Source: Kitasatospora sp. A2-31 (GTDB lineage: Bacteria > Actinomycetota > Actinomycetes > Streptomycetales > Streptomycetaceae). Taken from it: a stretch of DNA of 64,000 nt. The notes beneath the pieces were generated by a model. The model was not told the DNA's origin, searched no databases, and saw only the letters and a program-made list of their open reading frames with translations. Of the stretch, positions 26,424-34,766 are shown piece after piece (position 1 is the first letter of the stretch; the number at the start of each line of letters is the position of its first letter). The stretch lies in assembly GCF_022288725.1 (NCBI RefSeq), contig NZ_JAKNTA010000011.1, forward strand, positions 1 to 64,000, read 5' to 3'. Position numbers and translations under genes: made by a program.

Positions 26424-28073
26424 ATGTCCGCAGAACCCTACGGCGCCGCCGTCTCCTCGGCCTTCCAGACGCTCTCCCCCGACGACCCCGACGCGATCGG
26501 CGGCTACCGCCTCTGCGCGCGGCTCGGCGCGGGCGGTATGGGTCGCGTCTACCTCGCCTACACCCCCGGCGGGCGGCCGGTCGCGCTCAAGGCGATCCGG
26601 CCCGAACTCGCCGAGGACCCGGAGTTCCGGCACCGTTTCGCGCAGGAGGTCGCCAGCGCCCGGCGCATCCACGGCCTCTACACCGCCCAGGTGGTCGACG
26701 CGGGCGCCGAGGCCGCCACCCCCTGGCTCGCCACCGCCTACGTACCCGGTCCTTCGCTCCACCAGGTCGTCGCCCAGCACGGCCCGCTGCCCGAGCGGAC
26801 CGTCCTGCTCCTCCTCGCCGGCATCGCGGAGGCCCTGCAGGCGATCCACTCCGCGGGCGTCGTCCACCGCGACCTCAAGCCCGGCAACGTCCTCGTCGCG
26901 GCCGACGGCCCGCGCGTCATCGACTTCGGGATCGCCCGGGCCGCCGACGCCAGCCCGCTCACCGGCACCGGCCTGCGCATCGGCTCCCCGGGGTTCATGG
27001 CCCCGGAGCAGGCCCTCGGCCTGACCGCCACCCCCGCCACCGACGTCTTCGCCCTCGGCGCCCTGCTCTCCTACGTCGGCTCCGGCCGCGCGCCCTTCGG
27101 TGACGGCCCCGAGTCCGCCTCCCTCTACCGCGCCGTGCACGAGGAACCCGACCTCTCCCGCCTGCCGCGCGGCCTGCACGACCTGGCGCTGCGCTGTCTG
27201 GCCAAGGACCCCGCGGACCGTCCGGACACCGGTTGGCTGATCGAGGCGGCCCGCAGCCACCCGGCCACCGGCGGCGAGCTGCGCTTCTCCGACGACTGGC
27301 TGCCCCGACAGGTCAGCACCGAGCTGTACCGCCACAGCAACCTGCCGACCACGCCTCCCCCGCCCGCCACCGCCCTCGACCCCGCCCGGGCCGCGGCGGA
27401 CGCCCCGACCGCCCGCGTCCACCCCGTCCCCGCCCCGACCCTGCTGCAGCCGGAGCCGCCCCGGCCCGCCCCCGGTCGGCGCAGAGCCGCGGCCACCACC
27501 CGCCGCCGTGCCCGCACCGCCCTGCTGACCACCGTCGCCCTCCTGGTCGGCGCCGCGGCGGCCGTCGTGCTCCTGGATCCCGGATACCTCGACGACCTCG
27601 ACGACCAGACCGTCGCCGCCACCGGCAGTCTCCCCCCGACCAGCGGCGCCGCCGCGCCGTCCGCCTCCGCCACGTCCGCTCAGCCGACCACGGCGCCCGG
27701 CTACACGGTCGCCTTCAGCAACCTCGAACTCACCTCCCCCGACCAGTTCCACGAGTTCGACCTCAGAGCGGGGAAGGTGGTCCCCCAGGACACTGCCCCC
27801 TGGTACCTGGGGCGGCACGCGGGTGAGTTCTACATCCCCGAGGACAGCGACGCCCACATCGCCCCGACCGGCACGCTCACGCTGGCCGACTGCCTCAAGG
27901 GCATCGAGACCCAGCCCGTCTCCGGCCTGCCCTTCGCGCGCCTGCGTGCCGACCGCGCGTTCTGCGTCCGGGCCCCGGGCAGCCAGGACGTCGCGATCAT
28001 CCGGACCCTCGGCACCGCCACCGACGACGGCCCGGTCAGGATCTCCGTCACCTCCTACCGCCGCACCGCCTGA
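26424..28073 (+). CDS. Membrane-anchored Ser/Thr protein kinase (PknB-type)
   Basis: A 549-residue eukaryotic-type kinase. The kinase domain spans about residues 20-290: glycine loop LGAGGMGRVYLAY, the Lys of RPVALKAIRPEL, catalytic VVHRDLKPGNVLV, IDFGIARA and the APE motif GFMAPEQALG. A Pro/Ala linker leads to one transmembrane helix (ALLTTVALLVGAAAAVVLL, about 365-383). The external region is a Ser/Thr-rich stalk and a globular domain of about 120 residues with two Cys (LADCLKGIE, AFCVRAPG), not PASTA repeats. It probably senses an outside signal and phosphorylates Ser/Thr in the cytoplasm. The ATG at 26424 has GGGAG just upstream. Confidence 0.92.
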   Translation: MSAEPYGAAVSSAFQTLSPDDPDAIGGYRLCARLGAGGMGRVYLAYTPGGRPVALKAIRPELAEDPEFRHRFAQEVASARRIHGLYTAQVVDAGAEAATPWLATAYVPGPSLHQVVAQHGPLPERTVLLLLAGIAEALQAIHSAGVVHRDLKPGNVLVAADGPRVIDFGIARAADASPLTGTGLRIGSPGFMAPEQALGLTATPATDVFALGALLSYVGSGRAPFGDGPESASLYRAVHEEPDLSRLPRGLHDLALRCLAKDPADRPDTGWLIEAARSHPATGGELRFSDDWLPRQVSTELYRHSNLPTTPPPPATALDPARAAADAPTARVHPVPAPTLLQPEPPRPAPGRRRAAATTRRRARTALLTTVALLVGAAAAVVLLDPGYLDDLDDQTVAATGSLPPTSGAAAPSASATSAQPTTAPGYTVAFSNLELTSPDQFHEFDLRAGKVVPQDTAPWYLGRHAGEFYIPEDSDAHIAPTGTLTLADCLKGIETQPVSGLPFARLRADRAFCVRAPGSQDVAIIRTLGTATDDGPVRISVTSYRRTA

Positions 28074-28180
28074 CCACCCCGAACGGCCCTTCGCCGCGAG
28101 GAGGTCGCACGACGGCGCGGCCCGGAGCGCCGGCGGTCACGGCCCGGACGCCCCGCCCGAGCCCCGGGCGGGCGCCGCCA

Positions 28181-28220
28181 GGTCCCGCCAGGTCCCGCCC
28201 GGTCCCGCCCGGTCTCGCCC
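28181..28220. repeat. Four tandem 10-bp repeats (ggtcccgccN type)
   Basis: Four consecutive 10-mers, ggtcccgcca / ggtcccgccc / ggtcccgccc / ggtctcgccc, lie in the 223-bp gap between the kinase gene and the GlxA-type pseudogene. No function is evident. Confidence 0.55.
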
Positions 28221-29047
28221 GCGCGAGCGGCCGATGGCCGGATCCGACAGAACCCCGTCATTGCGGACACCTCCGGCCCGGCGGAAGGATCGCCGCATGC
28301 CCGAACCGCGCACCGTCGTCATCGCCGCCTTCCCCGGCGTCGAACTACTGGAGGTGACCGGCCCCGCCGAGGTGTTCTCGATCGCCTCGCGCCTGGTGGC
28401 CGGGGACGCCCCCGCCTACCGTGTCGAGGTCGCCGCCCCGCAGGCCGGCCCGCTGCCCACCGCCGCCGGGATCGACCTGGTCGCGGCGCGGTCGCTGGCG
28501 GAGGTGGGCCCCGGCGTCGACACCCTCCTGGTGGCCGGGGCGATGACCACCGCGGACGGTCGGCACGAGGCGGTCGTCGATCCCGACGTCGTCGCGTGGC
28601 TGGCCACGGCGGCCCCGGCGGCGCGGCGCGTCGGCGGGGTGTGCGCGGGCGTCCACCTGCTGGCGGCGGCCGGGCTCCTCGCCGGTCTGCCCGCGACCAC
28701 CCACTGGCTCACCGCCGACCGACTGGCCGCGGAGTACCCGGACGTCGCGGTCGACCCCGAGCCGATCTTCATCCGCGCCGGCCGGACCTGGACCTGCGCC
28801 GGCGTGACCTCCGCCCTGGACCTCGCCCTCGCCATGGTGGCCGAGGACCTCGGCCCCGCGCTCGCCCTCGACGCCGCCCGCGCCATGGTCATGTACGTCA
28901 AGCGCCCCGGCGGTCAGAGCCAGTTCAGCGTGCCGCTCTCCCTCCAGACGACGGCCGACGACCGGATCGACGGGCTCCGCCGCTGGATCGACGACAACCT
29001 CGCCGCCCGGATCTCGGTCGAGACCATGGCCGCCCGCCTGCACCTGA

Positions 29048-30040
29048 GAAGGTGTTGGGTAATTGATCAACTGCATGGCGTGATGCGCTGGCGATGATCT
29101 TCGTGGGTGACGGGTCCGCGAAGATCACCACCATGTGTGCCTGTTCCTGCAAGCCGTCCTATGACTCGTCGTTGACGGACGCTCAGTGGGCGGTGATCGA
29201 GCCGCTGCTGCCCGGGCGGGATCCGCGCCGGGGTGGCCGTCCGTTGAAGTTCCCTCGTCGACTCGTCGTGGACAGCGTCTTGTACGTGCTGGTCACGGGC
29301 TGTGCGTGGCGGCTGCTGCCCCACGATCTCGCGCCGTGGGATGCGGCCTACCGGTGGTTCCGCGCCTGGACGGCGGACGGGACCTGGGACCGGGTCCACG
29401 ATGCGCTGCGCGAGCGGCTCCGGGTGGCGGACGGCCGAGATCCGCAGCCGTCGGCGGCGGTGCTGGACTCACAATCCGTGCGCAGTCACCAGGGCGGCGA
29501 GGCCATCGGCTACGACGCGGGCAAGCGCGTTCGGGGCCGCAAGCGGCACCTTCTGGTGGACACCTGCGGCCTCGTGCTGCGGGCGGTCGTGCACTCGGCC
29601 TCGGTGCAGGAGCGCGCCGGGGCGAAGCTGGTCCTCGCCGGTGTCCGCGATGCGTTTCCGCAGGTCGGACTGGTGTGGGTGGACGGGGGCTACGTCAACG
29701 CGATCGATGCGGGGCTCGTCGGCTGGGCGGCGGAGCGGGAGAACCTGGAGATCGTCGCGGTGCCCCGGAATGCGGATGTGAAAGGCTTCCAGGTGCTGCC
29801 CCGCAGGTGGGTGGTCGAGCGGACATTCTCCTGGCTGGGACGGTGCAGACGGTTGGCACGGGACTACGAGCGCAAGACCGCGCACGCCGAAGCGATGATC
29901 AAGGTCGCGATGATCCGCCTCATGGCCGCCCGCCTCGCCGACGAGACGATCGAACCCCACGGCCCCATCGAGATCGAAGCAGCCCGCCGCCTCGCCGACG
30001 ACCTCACGAGCGAGTGATCACCCAGTTACCCAACACTTTC
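29048..30040 (+). mobile_element. IS5-family insertion sequence, 993 bp, in GlxA-type gene
   Basis: A complete insertion sequence. The left end GAAGGTGTTGGGTAA and the inverted right end GAAAGTGTTGGGTAA match at 14 of 15 positions. The flanks carry TGA at 29045-29047 and 30041-30043, a 3-bp target duplication of the TNA type known in one IS5 subgroup; counting shared terminal bases, CTGAG is repeated. Excising the element restores the host reading frame. One intact transposase gene fills the element. Its host gene reassembles without other damage, which points to recent insertion. Confidence 0.93.
29094..30017 (+). CDS. IS5-family DDE transposase
   Basis: A 307-residue transposase that cuts and inserts the surrounding element. 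The N-terminal part (SLTDAQWAVIEPLLPG, CAWRLLPHDLAPWDAAYRWF) is the DUF4096-like region of IS5 enzymes. The acidic triad is visible: Asp in AVLDSQSVRS, Asp in VWVDGGYVNA and Glu in WVVERTFSWLGRCRRL. No frameshift is present, so the enzyme is probably active. The ATG at 29094 is the first in frame; ATG 29133 (MCACSCKPSYDSSLTD) is an alternative, and neither has a clear ribosome site. Confidence 0.93.
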   Translation: MIFVGDGSAKITTMCACSCKPSYDSSLTDAQWAVIEPLLPGRDPRRGGRPLKFPRRLVVDSVLYVLVTGCAWRLLPHDLAPWDAAYRWFRAWTADGTWDRVHDALRERLRVADGRDPQPSAAVLDSQSVRSHQGGEAIGYDAGKRVRGRKRHLLVDTCGLVLRAVVHSASVQERAGAKLVLAGVRDAFPQVGLVWVDGGYVNAIDAGLVGWAAERENLEIVAVPRNADVKGFQVLPRRWVVERTFSWLGRCRRLARDYERKTAHAEAMIKVAMIRLMAARLADETIEPHGPIEIEAARRLADDLTSE

Positions 30041-30333
30041 TGAGCGTGCGGCACTTCGCCCGCGTCTTCCGCGAGTCCACCGGCCGCACCCCCGCCGACT
30101 ACCTGGAGGCGGTCCGGGTGGAGGCCGCCCGCCGCCTCCTGGAGGAGTCCGCGCACGGCCTGCCCGACATCGCGGCGGCCAGCGGACTCGGGTCGGTCGA
30201 GACGCTGCACCGGGCCTTCCGCCGGCGGCTGGGCACCACCCCGGCCGAGTACCGGCGCCGGTTCCACCCCCACCCGTCCACCCGTTGAACCCCCCGACCC
30301 ACCCTCAGCCCCGCCTCCCGGAGGAGTCTCCCG

Positions 30334-31140
30334 TTGTCCCGTACCGAGGTCGTCGCCCTGCCCGTCGTGGGCCGGCGAGCAGTCAACGCCCACCTGTTGC
30401 TCGGCCGCCACCCGATCATCGTCGACGCCGGAACCCCCGGCAGCGGCCCGCGGATCGTCGAACAGGTCGCCGCGCACGGCGTCGACCCGCGCGACGTCCG
30501 CCTCATCGTCGTCACCCACGGCCACCTCGACCACTTCGGCTCCGCCGCCGAACTGCGCCGGCTCACCGGCGCGCCGATCGCCGCGCACGCCGCCGACCTG
30601 GGGCCCTACCGGTCCGGGCGGGGCCGCCTGCCGTACCTGCCCACCGGGCCGATGGGGCGGCTGATGGCCCGGAACCGGAAGCTCCACGAACCGGCCGAGC
30701 CGTTCGAACCCGACATCGTCCTGACCGGAGAGACCGACGTCTCGGACTTCGGCGTCGACGGCCGCATCATCCCCACCCCGGGCCACACCGCCGGGTCCGT
30801 CTCGCTCCTCACCGACGACGGGGACCTGGTGGCCGGCGACCTCGTCGCCAACTCCTTCCTGGGCCTGCTCCCGGGCCGGCCCGCCAACCCGCCCTTCCAT
30901 GACGACCCGCTCGCCAACCTCGCCAGCCTCCGGGCGATGCTCGCCCTCGGGCCCGCCCGGCTCCACGTCGGCCACGGCGCGCCGCTCGACCCGGCTCGGG
31001 TGGACCGCTGGGCGAGGGCCGAGCAGCGCAGGCTCGGCCGGCGGGCGGCCCGAGGCCGCCTGCCGTCGAGGCCCGGGGACGGGGAGGCCGCGCCCGCCAC
31101 GGCCGGATCCCCGGCCCCCGCGGCCGGCGAGGAGGTGTAG
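30334..31140 (+). CDS. Metallo-beta-lactamase-fold hydrolase
   Basis: A 268-residue cytoplasmic MBL-fold protein. The metal ligands are visible: VVTHGHLDHFG (HxHxDH), TPGHTAGSVSL (His), VAGDLVANS (Asp) and HVGHGAPL (terminal His). Substrates of this broad family include thioesters, lactones and glyoxalase II intermediates, and the sequence does not decide between them. The TTG at 30334 is chosen for the GGAGGAG seven bases upstream. The C-terminal 40 residues are a low-complexity Ala/Pro tail. It follows the broken GlxA-type gene by 45 bp and may have been its target. Confidence 0.85.
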   Translation: MSRTEVVALPVVGRRAVNAHLLLGRHPIIVDAGTPGSGPRIVEQVAAHGVDPRDVRLIVVTHGHLDHFGSAAELRRLTGAPIAAHAADLGPYRSGRGRLPYLPTGPMGRLMARNRKLHEPAEPFEPDIVLTGETDVSDFGVDGRIIPTPGHTAGSVSLLTDDGDLVAGDLVANSFLGLLPGRPANPPFHDDPLANLASLRAMLALGPARLHVGHGAPLDPARVDRWARAEQRRLGRRAARGRLPSRPGDGEAAPATAGSPAPAAGEEV

Positions 31141-31212
31141 CGGGCCGGAACCGGCCCCGGGGCGTCGGGCGCGGCGCGCCGCGGGGGCGTACCGGCCGGC
31201 CGCCGGGCGCCG

Positions 31213-31226
31213 TAGGCTACTGCGTC
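31213..31226 (+). promoter_or_regulatory. Probable -10 box of a leaderless transcript
   Basis: TAGGCT (31213-31218) stands eight bases before the ATG at 31227, which has no ribosome site. With a transcription start 7-9 bases after the -10 box, the mRNA would begin at or next to the start codon, as is common in actinobacteria. Confidence 0.45.
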
Positions 31227-32198
31227 ATGAGAGCCATGGCGCAACGCAGTTGGAAGGCCGGCGAACGGCTGGAACTCGTGGAGCTGCCCACACCCGAGCC
31301 GCGCAAGGGGGAGGTCCGGGTCGGCGTGCGGGCCGCCGGGGTGAACCCGATCGACTGGAAGATGCGCAGCTACGGTCCGCTGCGGCTGGCCGGCCGGGTG
31401 CTGGGGCCGAGGCCTCCGGTGGTCGTGGGGATGGACTTCGCCGGGGTGGTCGACGCGGTCGGCCCGGGGGTCACGGGCTTCGCGCCGGGCGACCGCGTGG
31501 TGGGCGGGACCGACTTCTCCCGGCGGCAGCGCGGCTCGTACGCCGACTCGGTGGTGGTGCGCGCGGACCAGCTCTGCCCGGTCCCCGACTCGGTCGACCT
31601 CACCGTGGCCGCCGCCCTCCCGGTGAGCGGGGTGACCGCCCGGATGGCGGTGGTGGAGCTGGGCCGGATCCGCCGGGTGCAGCCGGCCGAGCGGCGGGTG
31701 CTGGTCCTGGGCGCCTCCGGGGCCGTGGGCCAGTTCGCGGTGCAGATCGCCAGGTCGGAGGGGGCCTTCACGGTCGGGGTCTGTTCGGCGCGGAACACGG
31801 AGCTGGTCGGCGGCCTGGGCGCCGATGCGGTGATCGACTACGGATCGGGTGACGCGCTGGCCCAGGCCCGCGCCCACGGCCCCTTCCACCTCGTCATCGA
31901 CTGCGTGGGCGGCTACTCCGCCGCCGGCTGCCGGGCGCTGCTGTCCGCCCGGGGCCTCCACATCATGGTGGCGGGCGACGACCCGGCCTCCCTCCTGCAA
32001 CTGCTCGTCGCACCGCGGCGCTCCCGGAGCATCCTCGGCAGGCCCACCGGCCGGCGGCTGGAACCCCTGGTGGCGGCGGTGGCCGACGGCAGCCTCCGGG
32101 TCTCCCTCGCGCAGACCCTGCCGCTCACCGAAGCCGAGGAGGCGCACCGGCTCAGCCGGAGCGGCCGGATGACGGGCAAGCTGATCCTGCTGCCCTGA
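31227..32198 (+). CDS. Zinc-independent MDR alcohol dehydrogenase / quinone oxidoreductase
   Basis: A 323-residue medium-chain reductase. The catalytic-domain signature GVNPIDWKMRSYGPLRL and VVGMDFAGVVDAVGPGVTGF, the NADPH-binding fold VLVLGASGAVGQFAVQIARS, and VIDCVGGYSA are all present. The Cys/His/Glu zinc ligands of true alcohol dehydrogenases are absent, placing it with quinone oxidoreductases and enone reductases. The substrate is unknown. The ATG at 31227 has no ribosome site but is preceded by a -10 box, suggesting leaderless translation; ATG 31236 is an alternative. It is convergent with the gene at 32236. Confidence 0.9.
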   Translation: MRAMAQRSWKAGERLELVELPTPEPRKGEVRVGVRAAGVNPIDWKMRSYGPLRLAGRVLGPRPPVVVGMDFAGVVDAVGPGVTGFAPGDRVVGGTDFSRRQRGSYADSVVVRADQLCPVPDSVDLTVAAALPVSGVTARMAVVELGRIRRVQPAERRVLVLGASGAVGQFAVQIARSEGAFTVGVCSARNTELVGGLGADAVIDYGSGDALAQARAHGPFHLVIDCVGGYSAAGCRALLSARGLHIMVAGDDPASLLQLLVAPRRSRSILGRPTGRRLEPLVAAVADGSLRVSLAQTLPLTEAEEAHRLSRSGRMTGKLILLP

Positions 32199-32235
32199 GG
32201 CCCGCCCGCCGGACCTGTCGGACGCCCCGGACCCG

Positions 32236-32865
32236 TCAGGCGCCGTGGGCCAGTCGGCGGCCCTGGTCCAGGAAGGCCGTGAGGCCGCCGACGTCGCCGA
32301 GTTCGCGGACCGTCCGGGCGGCGCCGAACGGCGCGTTCCAGAACCCGCCCGGCCGCGGCGGGGTGTGCGGGCCGACGTAGGCGTAGGGCTCCGGTTGGAA
32401 GGCGTCGCCCGGCGAGACGCCGTAGTTCACCTCGTCGACGGTCACCCCGATGTCGAAGTGCTCGGGCCAGATGACCGGGTCCGCGCCCGTGAACAGCCCG
32501 CGGAGCGCGGCGTCGCCGAGTGCGAAGCAGTCCGCGATCCGGCGGGCGGCGGACGGGTCCGCCTCCACCGGGTCGTCGGCCGCGACGCCCGGCCCGTCGT
32601 GGTACAGCCCGGCGGGAGCGCCGACCGCGAGCCCCAGGGCCGTGCCGAGCTCGCTGCAGGTGGTCCGTTCGAGGGACAGCACCCGCCCGGGCGCGACCAG
32701 CTCCGCGCCGACCACCCGCAGTTCCGGCTCGACGACGGTGGCGAAGCCGCCCGGACGGGCGCGCAGCCGGATCGTGCCGCCGGCCCGGTACTGCGGCCCG
32801 GCCAGGACCAGCTCCGCCACCGCGTGCAGGGCCCGGCGCGTACGTACGAGCGTCTCGGTGTCCAT
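32236..32865 (-). CDS. Conserved hypothetical protein
   Basis: A 209-residue cytoplasmic protein that I cannot assign to a function. It has no signal or membrane segment. Recognisable blocks are VRTRRALHAVAELVLAGPQY, IRLRARPGGFATVVEPELRV, and a C-terminal part with VIWPEHFDIGVTVDEVNYGV, AYVGPHTPPRPGGFWNAPFG and TAFLDQGRRLA. This block order recurs, as far as I recall, in uncharacterised actinobacterial proteins. The ATG at 32865 follows the spacer after the 5' end of the upstream gene; no strong ribosome site is visible. It ends 37 bp from the convergent reductase gene. Confidence 0.75.
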   Translation of the reverse strand: MDTETLVRTRRALHAVAELVLAGPQYRAGGTIRLRARPGGFATVVEPELRVVGAELVAPGRVLSLERTTCSELGTALGLAVGAPAGLYHDGPGVAADDPVEADPSAARRIADCFALGDAALRGLFTGADPVIWPEHFDIGVTVDEVNYGVSPGDAFQPEPYAYVGPHTPPRPGGFWNAPFGAARTVRELGDVGGLTAFLDQGRRLAHGA

Positions 32866-32972
32866 GGGGGCATGGTCCCAGAAGCCCGGCCCCCCGGCCC
32901 GGGGATCCCTCACCCCGGCGGGAGGCGGACGGGCCCGCGGGCGCGGCGCAGCGCCCACGGGCCCGGGTGCCG

Positions 32973-33977
32973 CTATCGGAACAGGCGGTCACCGCCGCTG
33001 GCCATCCGATGGGTGCCGCGGTGGCGGTTCACCCAGTCGCGGACGAGGTTGACGGCATTGGCGCACTGCCAGCCGTTGTCGTACTCGCGCACTCCGGTGA
33101 AGGCGCCGTAGCCCGCGATGATGCCGTCCACGCGCGCATCGCCCAGCAGCTTGTCGACGTACCACGGGTCGTTGTAGGTGGTCGTCCAGGAGAGCGTGGC
33201 CGCGAGCTGGCCGGCGGCACGGTCGCCGGCGCCCTTCTTCAGCTCCGCGCAGGTGTTGTAGGTGACCTCCGTGCAGTTGCCGAACCCCTTGGTGATGTCG
33301 CTGTCGCCGTAGTCCATCACCCGGTGGCCGGCCGGGAATCCGGAGCCGGACCGGTCGAAGGCGTTGCGGACCTGGTCGCGGGTCCCGGTGGTGGTGATGC
33401 CCTCCAGGGGGCCGAGCCTGCCCTCCAGGCTCTTCCAGCCGCGGCCGCCGACGTCCGGGGTGTTGCCGCCGTGGTACTCGTAGAAGCCGTAGAGCACCTG
33501 GATCCCGGCGGCCGTCAGCCGCTGCGCCTTGTCGCGCAGGCCGGCGACGCTGCACCCGCGGTTCTGCTGCTCGCCGCAGTAGTTCGGGTCCTTGACGTCC
33601 AGCCAGACCAGTGCGAGCCGACGCCCCGCGTTGGCGTTGGACACGATGCGGTCGATCATGCTGTCGAAGCTCGGGCCCAGCCGGTTGTCACCGGCCGAGG
33701 AGCAGTCGTGGTAGGCGCGCCATTCGTTGGGGTTCCACCAGGCGCAGACATCGATCTCGATGCCGTTCGCGCCGTGGTTGAGGGCGGCGTCCACGCCGTC
33801 CAGGGTGTCGACCCGGTGCGCGATGGCGTAGATCGGGTGGCGCTGGTCGGCTGCGGCCGCGGCCGCAGCCGCCGGGGTCGTACCGACCGCGCCGGTGCCG
33901 ATGATCCCGCACAGCGCCGCCATCAGCGCCGGTAGCGTCCGCGTGCGGCCGGTGGTGCGCCCGGGGTGAGAGGTCAC
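32973..33977 (-). CDS. Secreted sphingomyelinase D / phospholipase D-like phosphodiesterase
   Basis: A 334-residue secreted enzyme of the PLC-like TIM-barrel group. After a signal peptide (TLPALMAALCGIIGTG, cleavage near AAAAAA-DQ) the catalytic pattern is that of sphingomyelinase D: His in YAIAHRVDTL, Glu/Asp metal ligands in NGIEIDVCAW, second His in WRAYHDCSS and the metal Asp in LVWLDVKDPN. Six or more Cys suggest disulfides (CSS, NYCGEQQNRGC, GNCTEVTYNTCAEL). Such enzymes cleave head groups from choline lipids, and actinobacterial forms are known. The GTG at 33977 follows AAGGAG. The gene stands alone, divergent from the repeat-protein gene. Confidence 0.88.
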   Translation of the reverse strand: MTSHPGRTTGRTRTLPALMAALCGIIGTGAVGTTPAAAAAAAADQRHPIYAIAHRVDTLDGVDAALNHGANGIEIDVCAWWNPNEWRAYHDCSSAGDNRLGPSFDSMIDRIVSNANAGRRLALVWLDVKDPNYCGEQQNRGCSVAGLRDKAQRLTAAGIQVLYGFYEYHGGNTPDVGGRGWKSLEGRLGPLEGITTTGTRDQVRNAFDRSGSGFPAGHRVMDYGDSDITKGFGNCTEVTYNTCAELKKGAGDRAAGQLAATLSWTTTYNDPWYVDKLLGDARVDGIIAGYGAFTGVREYDNGWQCANAVNLVRDWVNRHRGTHRMASGGDRLFR

Positions 33978-34249
33978 GGAAGACACTCCTTCTTGTCGGT
34001 GTCCTGACAGGGAGCCTCGATCCCACCAACGCCAGGTTGACGTCCGATAAACGGACTCGAAACCCGGACGAGGACGGCTCGGGCCCGCGCGGACCGACGC
34101 CCAGGGTCCGGAGATTGACCCGACCGGCCCCGACCCGACCGGCCGACACGCCACGGGCGGCGGACCATCGCCCGCCGCGCCGGGGAGCTGTGCTTACTGT
34201 CGCCTTCGCCCGAACGGGACATTCAATGACAGAAGCGGAGAAATCCCCC

Positions 34250-34642
34250 ATGCATCGTCACCTCACCCGGATGCTGACCCTGCTCGCCGCCGCCGGCCTC
34301 GCCGCCGTGCCGACCGCCGCGAGCGCCGAGGTCGTCTCCGGCGGCAACCACGGGACCATCATCGTCGGCGACGGCAACCAGGTCGCCGGCTACGACATCA
34401 TCAACGCGGGTCACGACGCCACCGTCGGATCCGGCAACGGGTCCAGCGGGGTGGCCGGCTCCGCCGTGGACGCCGCCCAGGCCACGGGCGGCAACTACGG
34501 GACGATCATCGTCGGCGATGGGAACCAGGTCGCCGGGGACGACATCATCAACGCCGGGAACGACGCCACCGTCGGCTCCTACAACGGCGCCGCCGGCATG
34601 GCGGCGATGCTGACCGCCGCGCTCAAGCCGATCACGGGCTGA
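34250..34642 (+). CDS. Small secreted protein with two 37-residue repeats
   Basis: A 130-residue protein of unknown function. A signal peptide (MHRHLTRMLTLLAAAGLAAV, cleavage after ASA at 26) precedes two near-identical 37-residue repeats at residues 31-67 and 80-116, with cores GTIIVGDGNQVAGYDIINAG and GTIIVGDGNQVAGDDIINAG, joined by a 12-residue linker. The Gly/Asn/Asp turns alternating with short beta-prone IIV/DII stretches suggest a beta-solenoid or amyloid-like surface protein; this is inference. It is not chaplin or rodlin in sequence. The ATG at 34250 has GGAG nine bases upstream; ATG 34226 would extend the N-terminus by eight polar residues. A strong terminator follows. Confidence 0.8.
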   Translation: MHRHLTRMLTLLAAAGLAAVPTAASAEVVSGGNHGTIIVGDGNQVAGYDIINAGHDATVGSGNGSSGVAGSAVDAAQATGGNYGTIIVGDGNQVAGDDIINAGNDATVGSYNGAAGMAAMLTAALKPITG

Positions 34643-34662
34643 GGCCCCGTCCACGGCCACAC

Positions 34663-34704
34663 CGCGGGCCGGCGTGCAGGACCTCGCCTGCACACCGGCC
34701 CGCG
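34663..34704 (+). terminator. Strong hairpin terminator after repeat-protein gene
   Basis: A near-perfect hairpin with arms of about 18 bp (CGCGGGCCGGCGTGCAGG at 34663-34680 against CCTGCACACCGGCCCGCG at 34687-34704, one mismatch) and a six-base loop, 21 bp beyond the stop codon. Confidence 0.85.
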
Positions 34705-34766
34705 TACCGGCTTCCTCTGGACCGCACCTCCGGCGCGTCACAGCCGCCGGACGCGCAGCACCCCAC

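Larger units (their letters stand above)
28297..30288 (+). pseudogene. GlxA-type AraC-family regulator interrupted by an IS element
   Basis: A regulator gene split in two by an insertion. The 5' part (28297-29047) encodes a DJ-1/PfpI-like sensor domain (VVIAAFPGVELLEVTGPAEV, GGVCAGVHLLAAAGLL) and the first helix of the AraC DNA-binding domain (ISVETMAARLHL). The 3' part (about 30044-30288) encodes the rest: VRHFARVFRESTGRTPADYL, VEAARRLLEESAHGLPDIAA and LHRAFRRRLGTTPAEYRRRF. Removing 29048-30040 and one TGA copy restores LHLSVRHFARVF in frame, so the insertion alone inactivated the gene and looks recent. The ATG at 28297 follows GGAAGGA. The truncated product keeps the sensor but gains about 17 foreign residues. 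Confidence 0.93.

Noticed and set aside
28181..28220. Possible CRISPR-like array
   Set aside because: Ten-base contiguous repeats without spacers; no CRISPR array or cas gene is present in the window.
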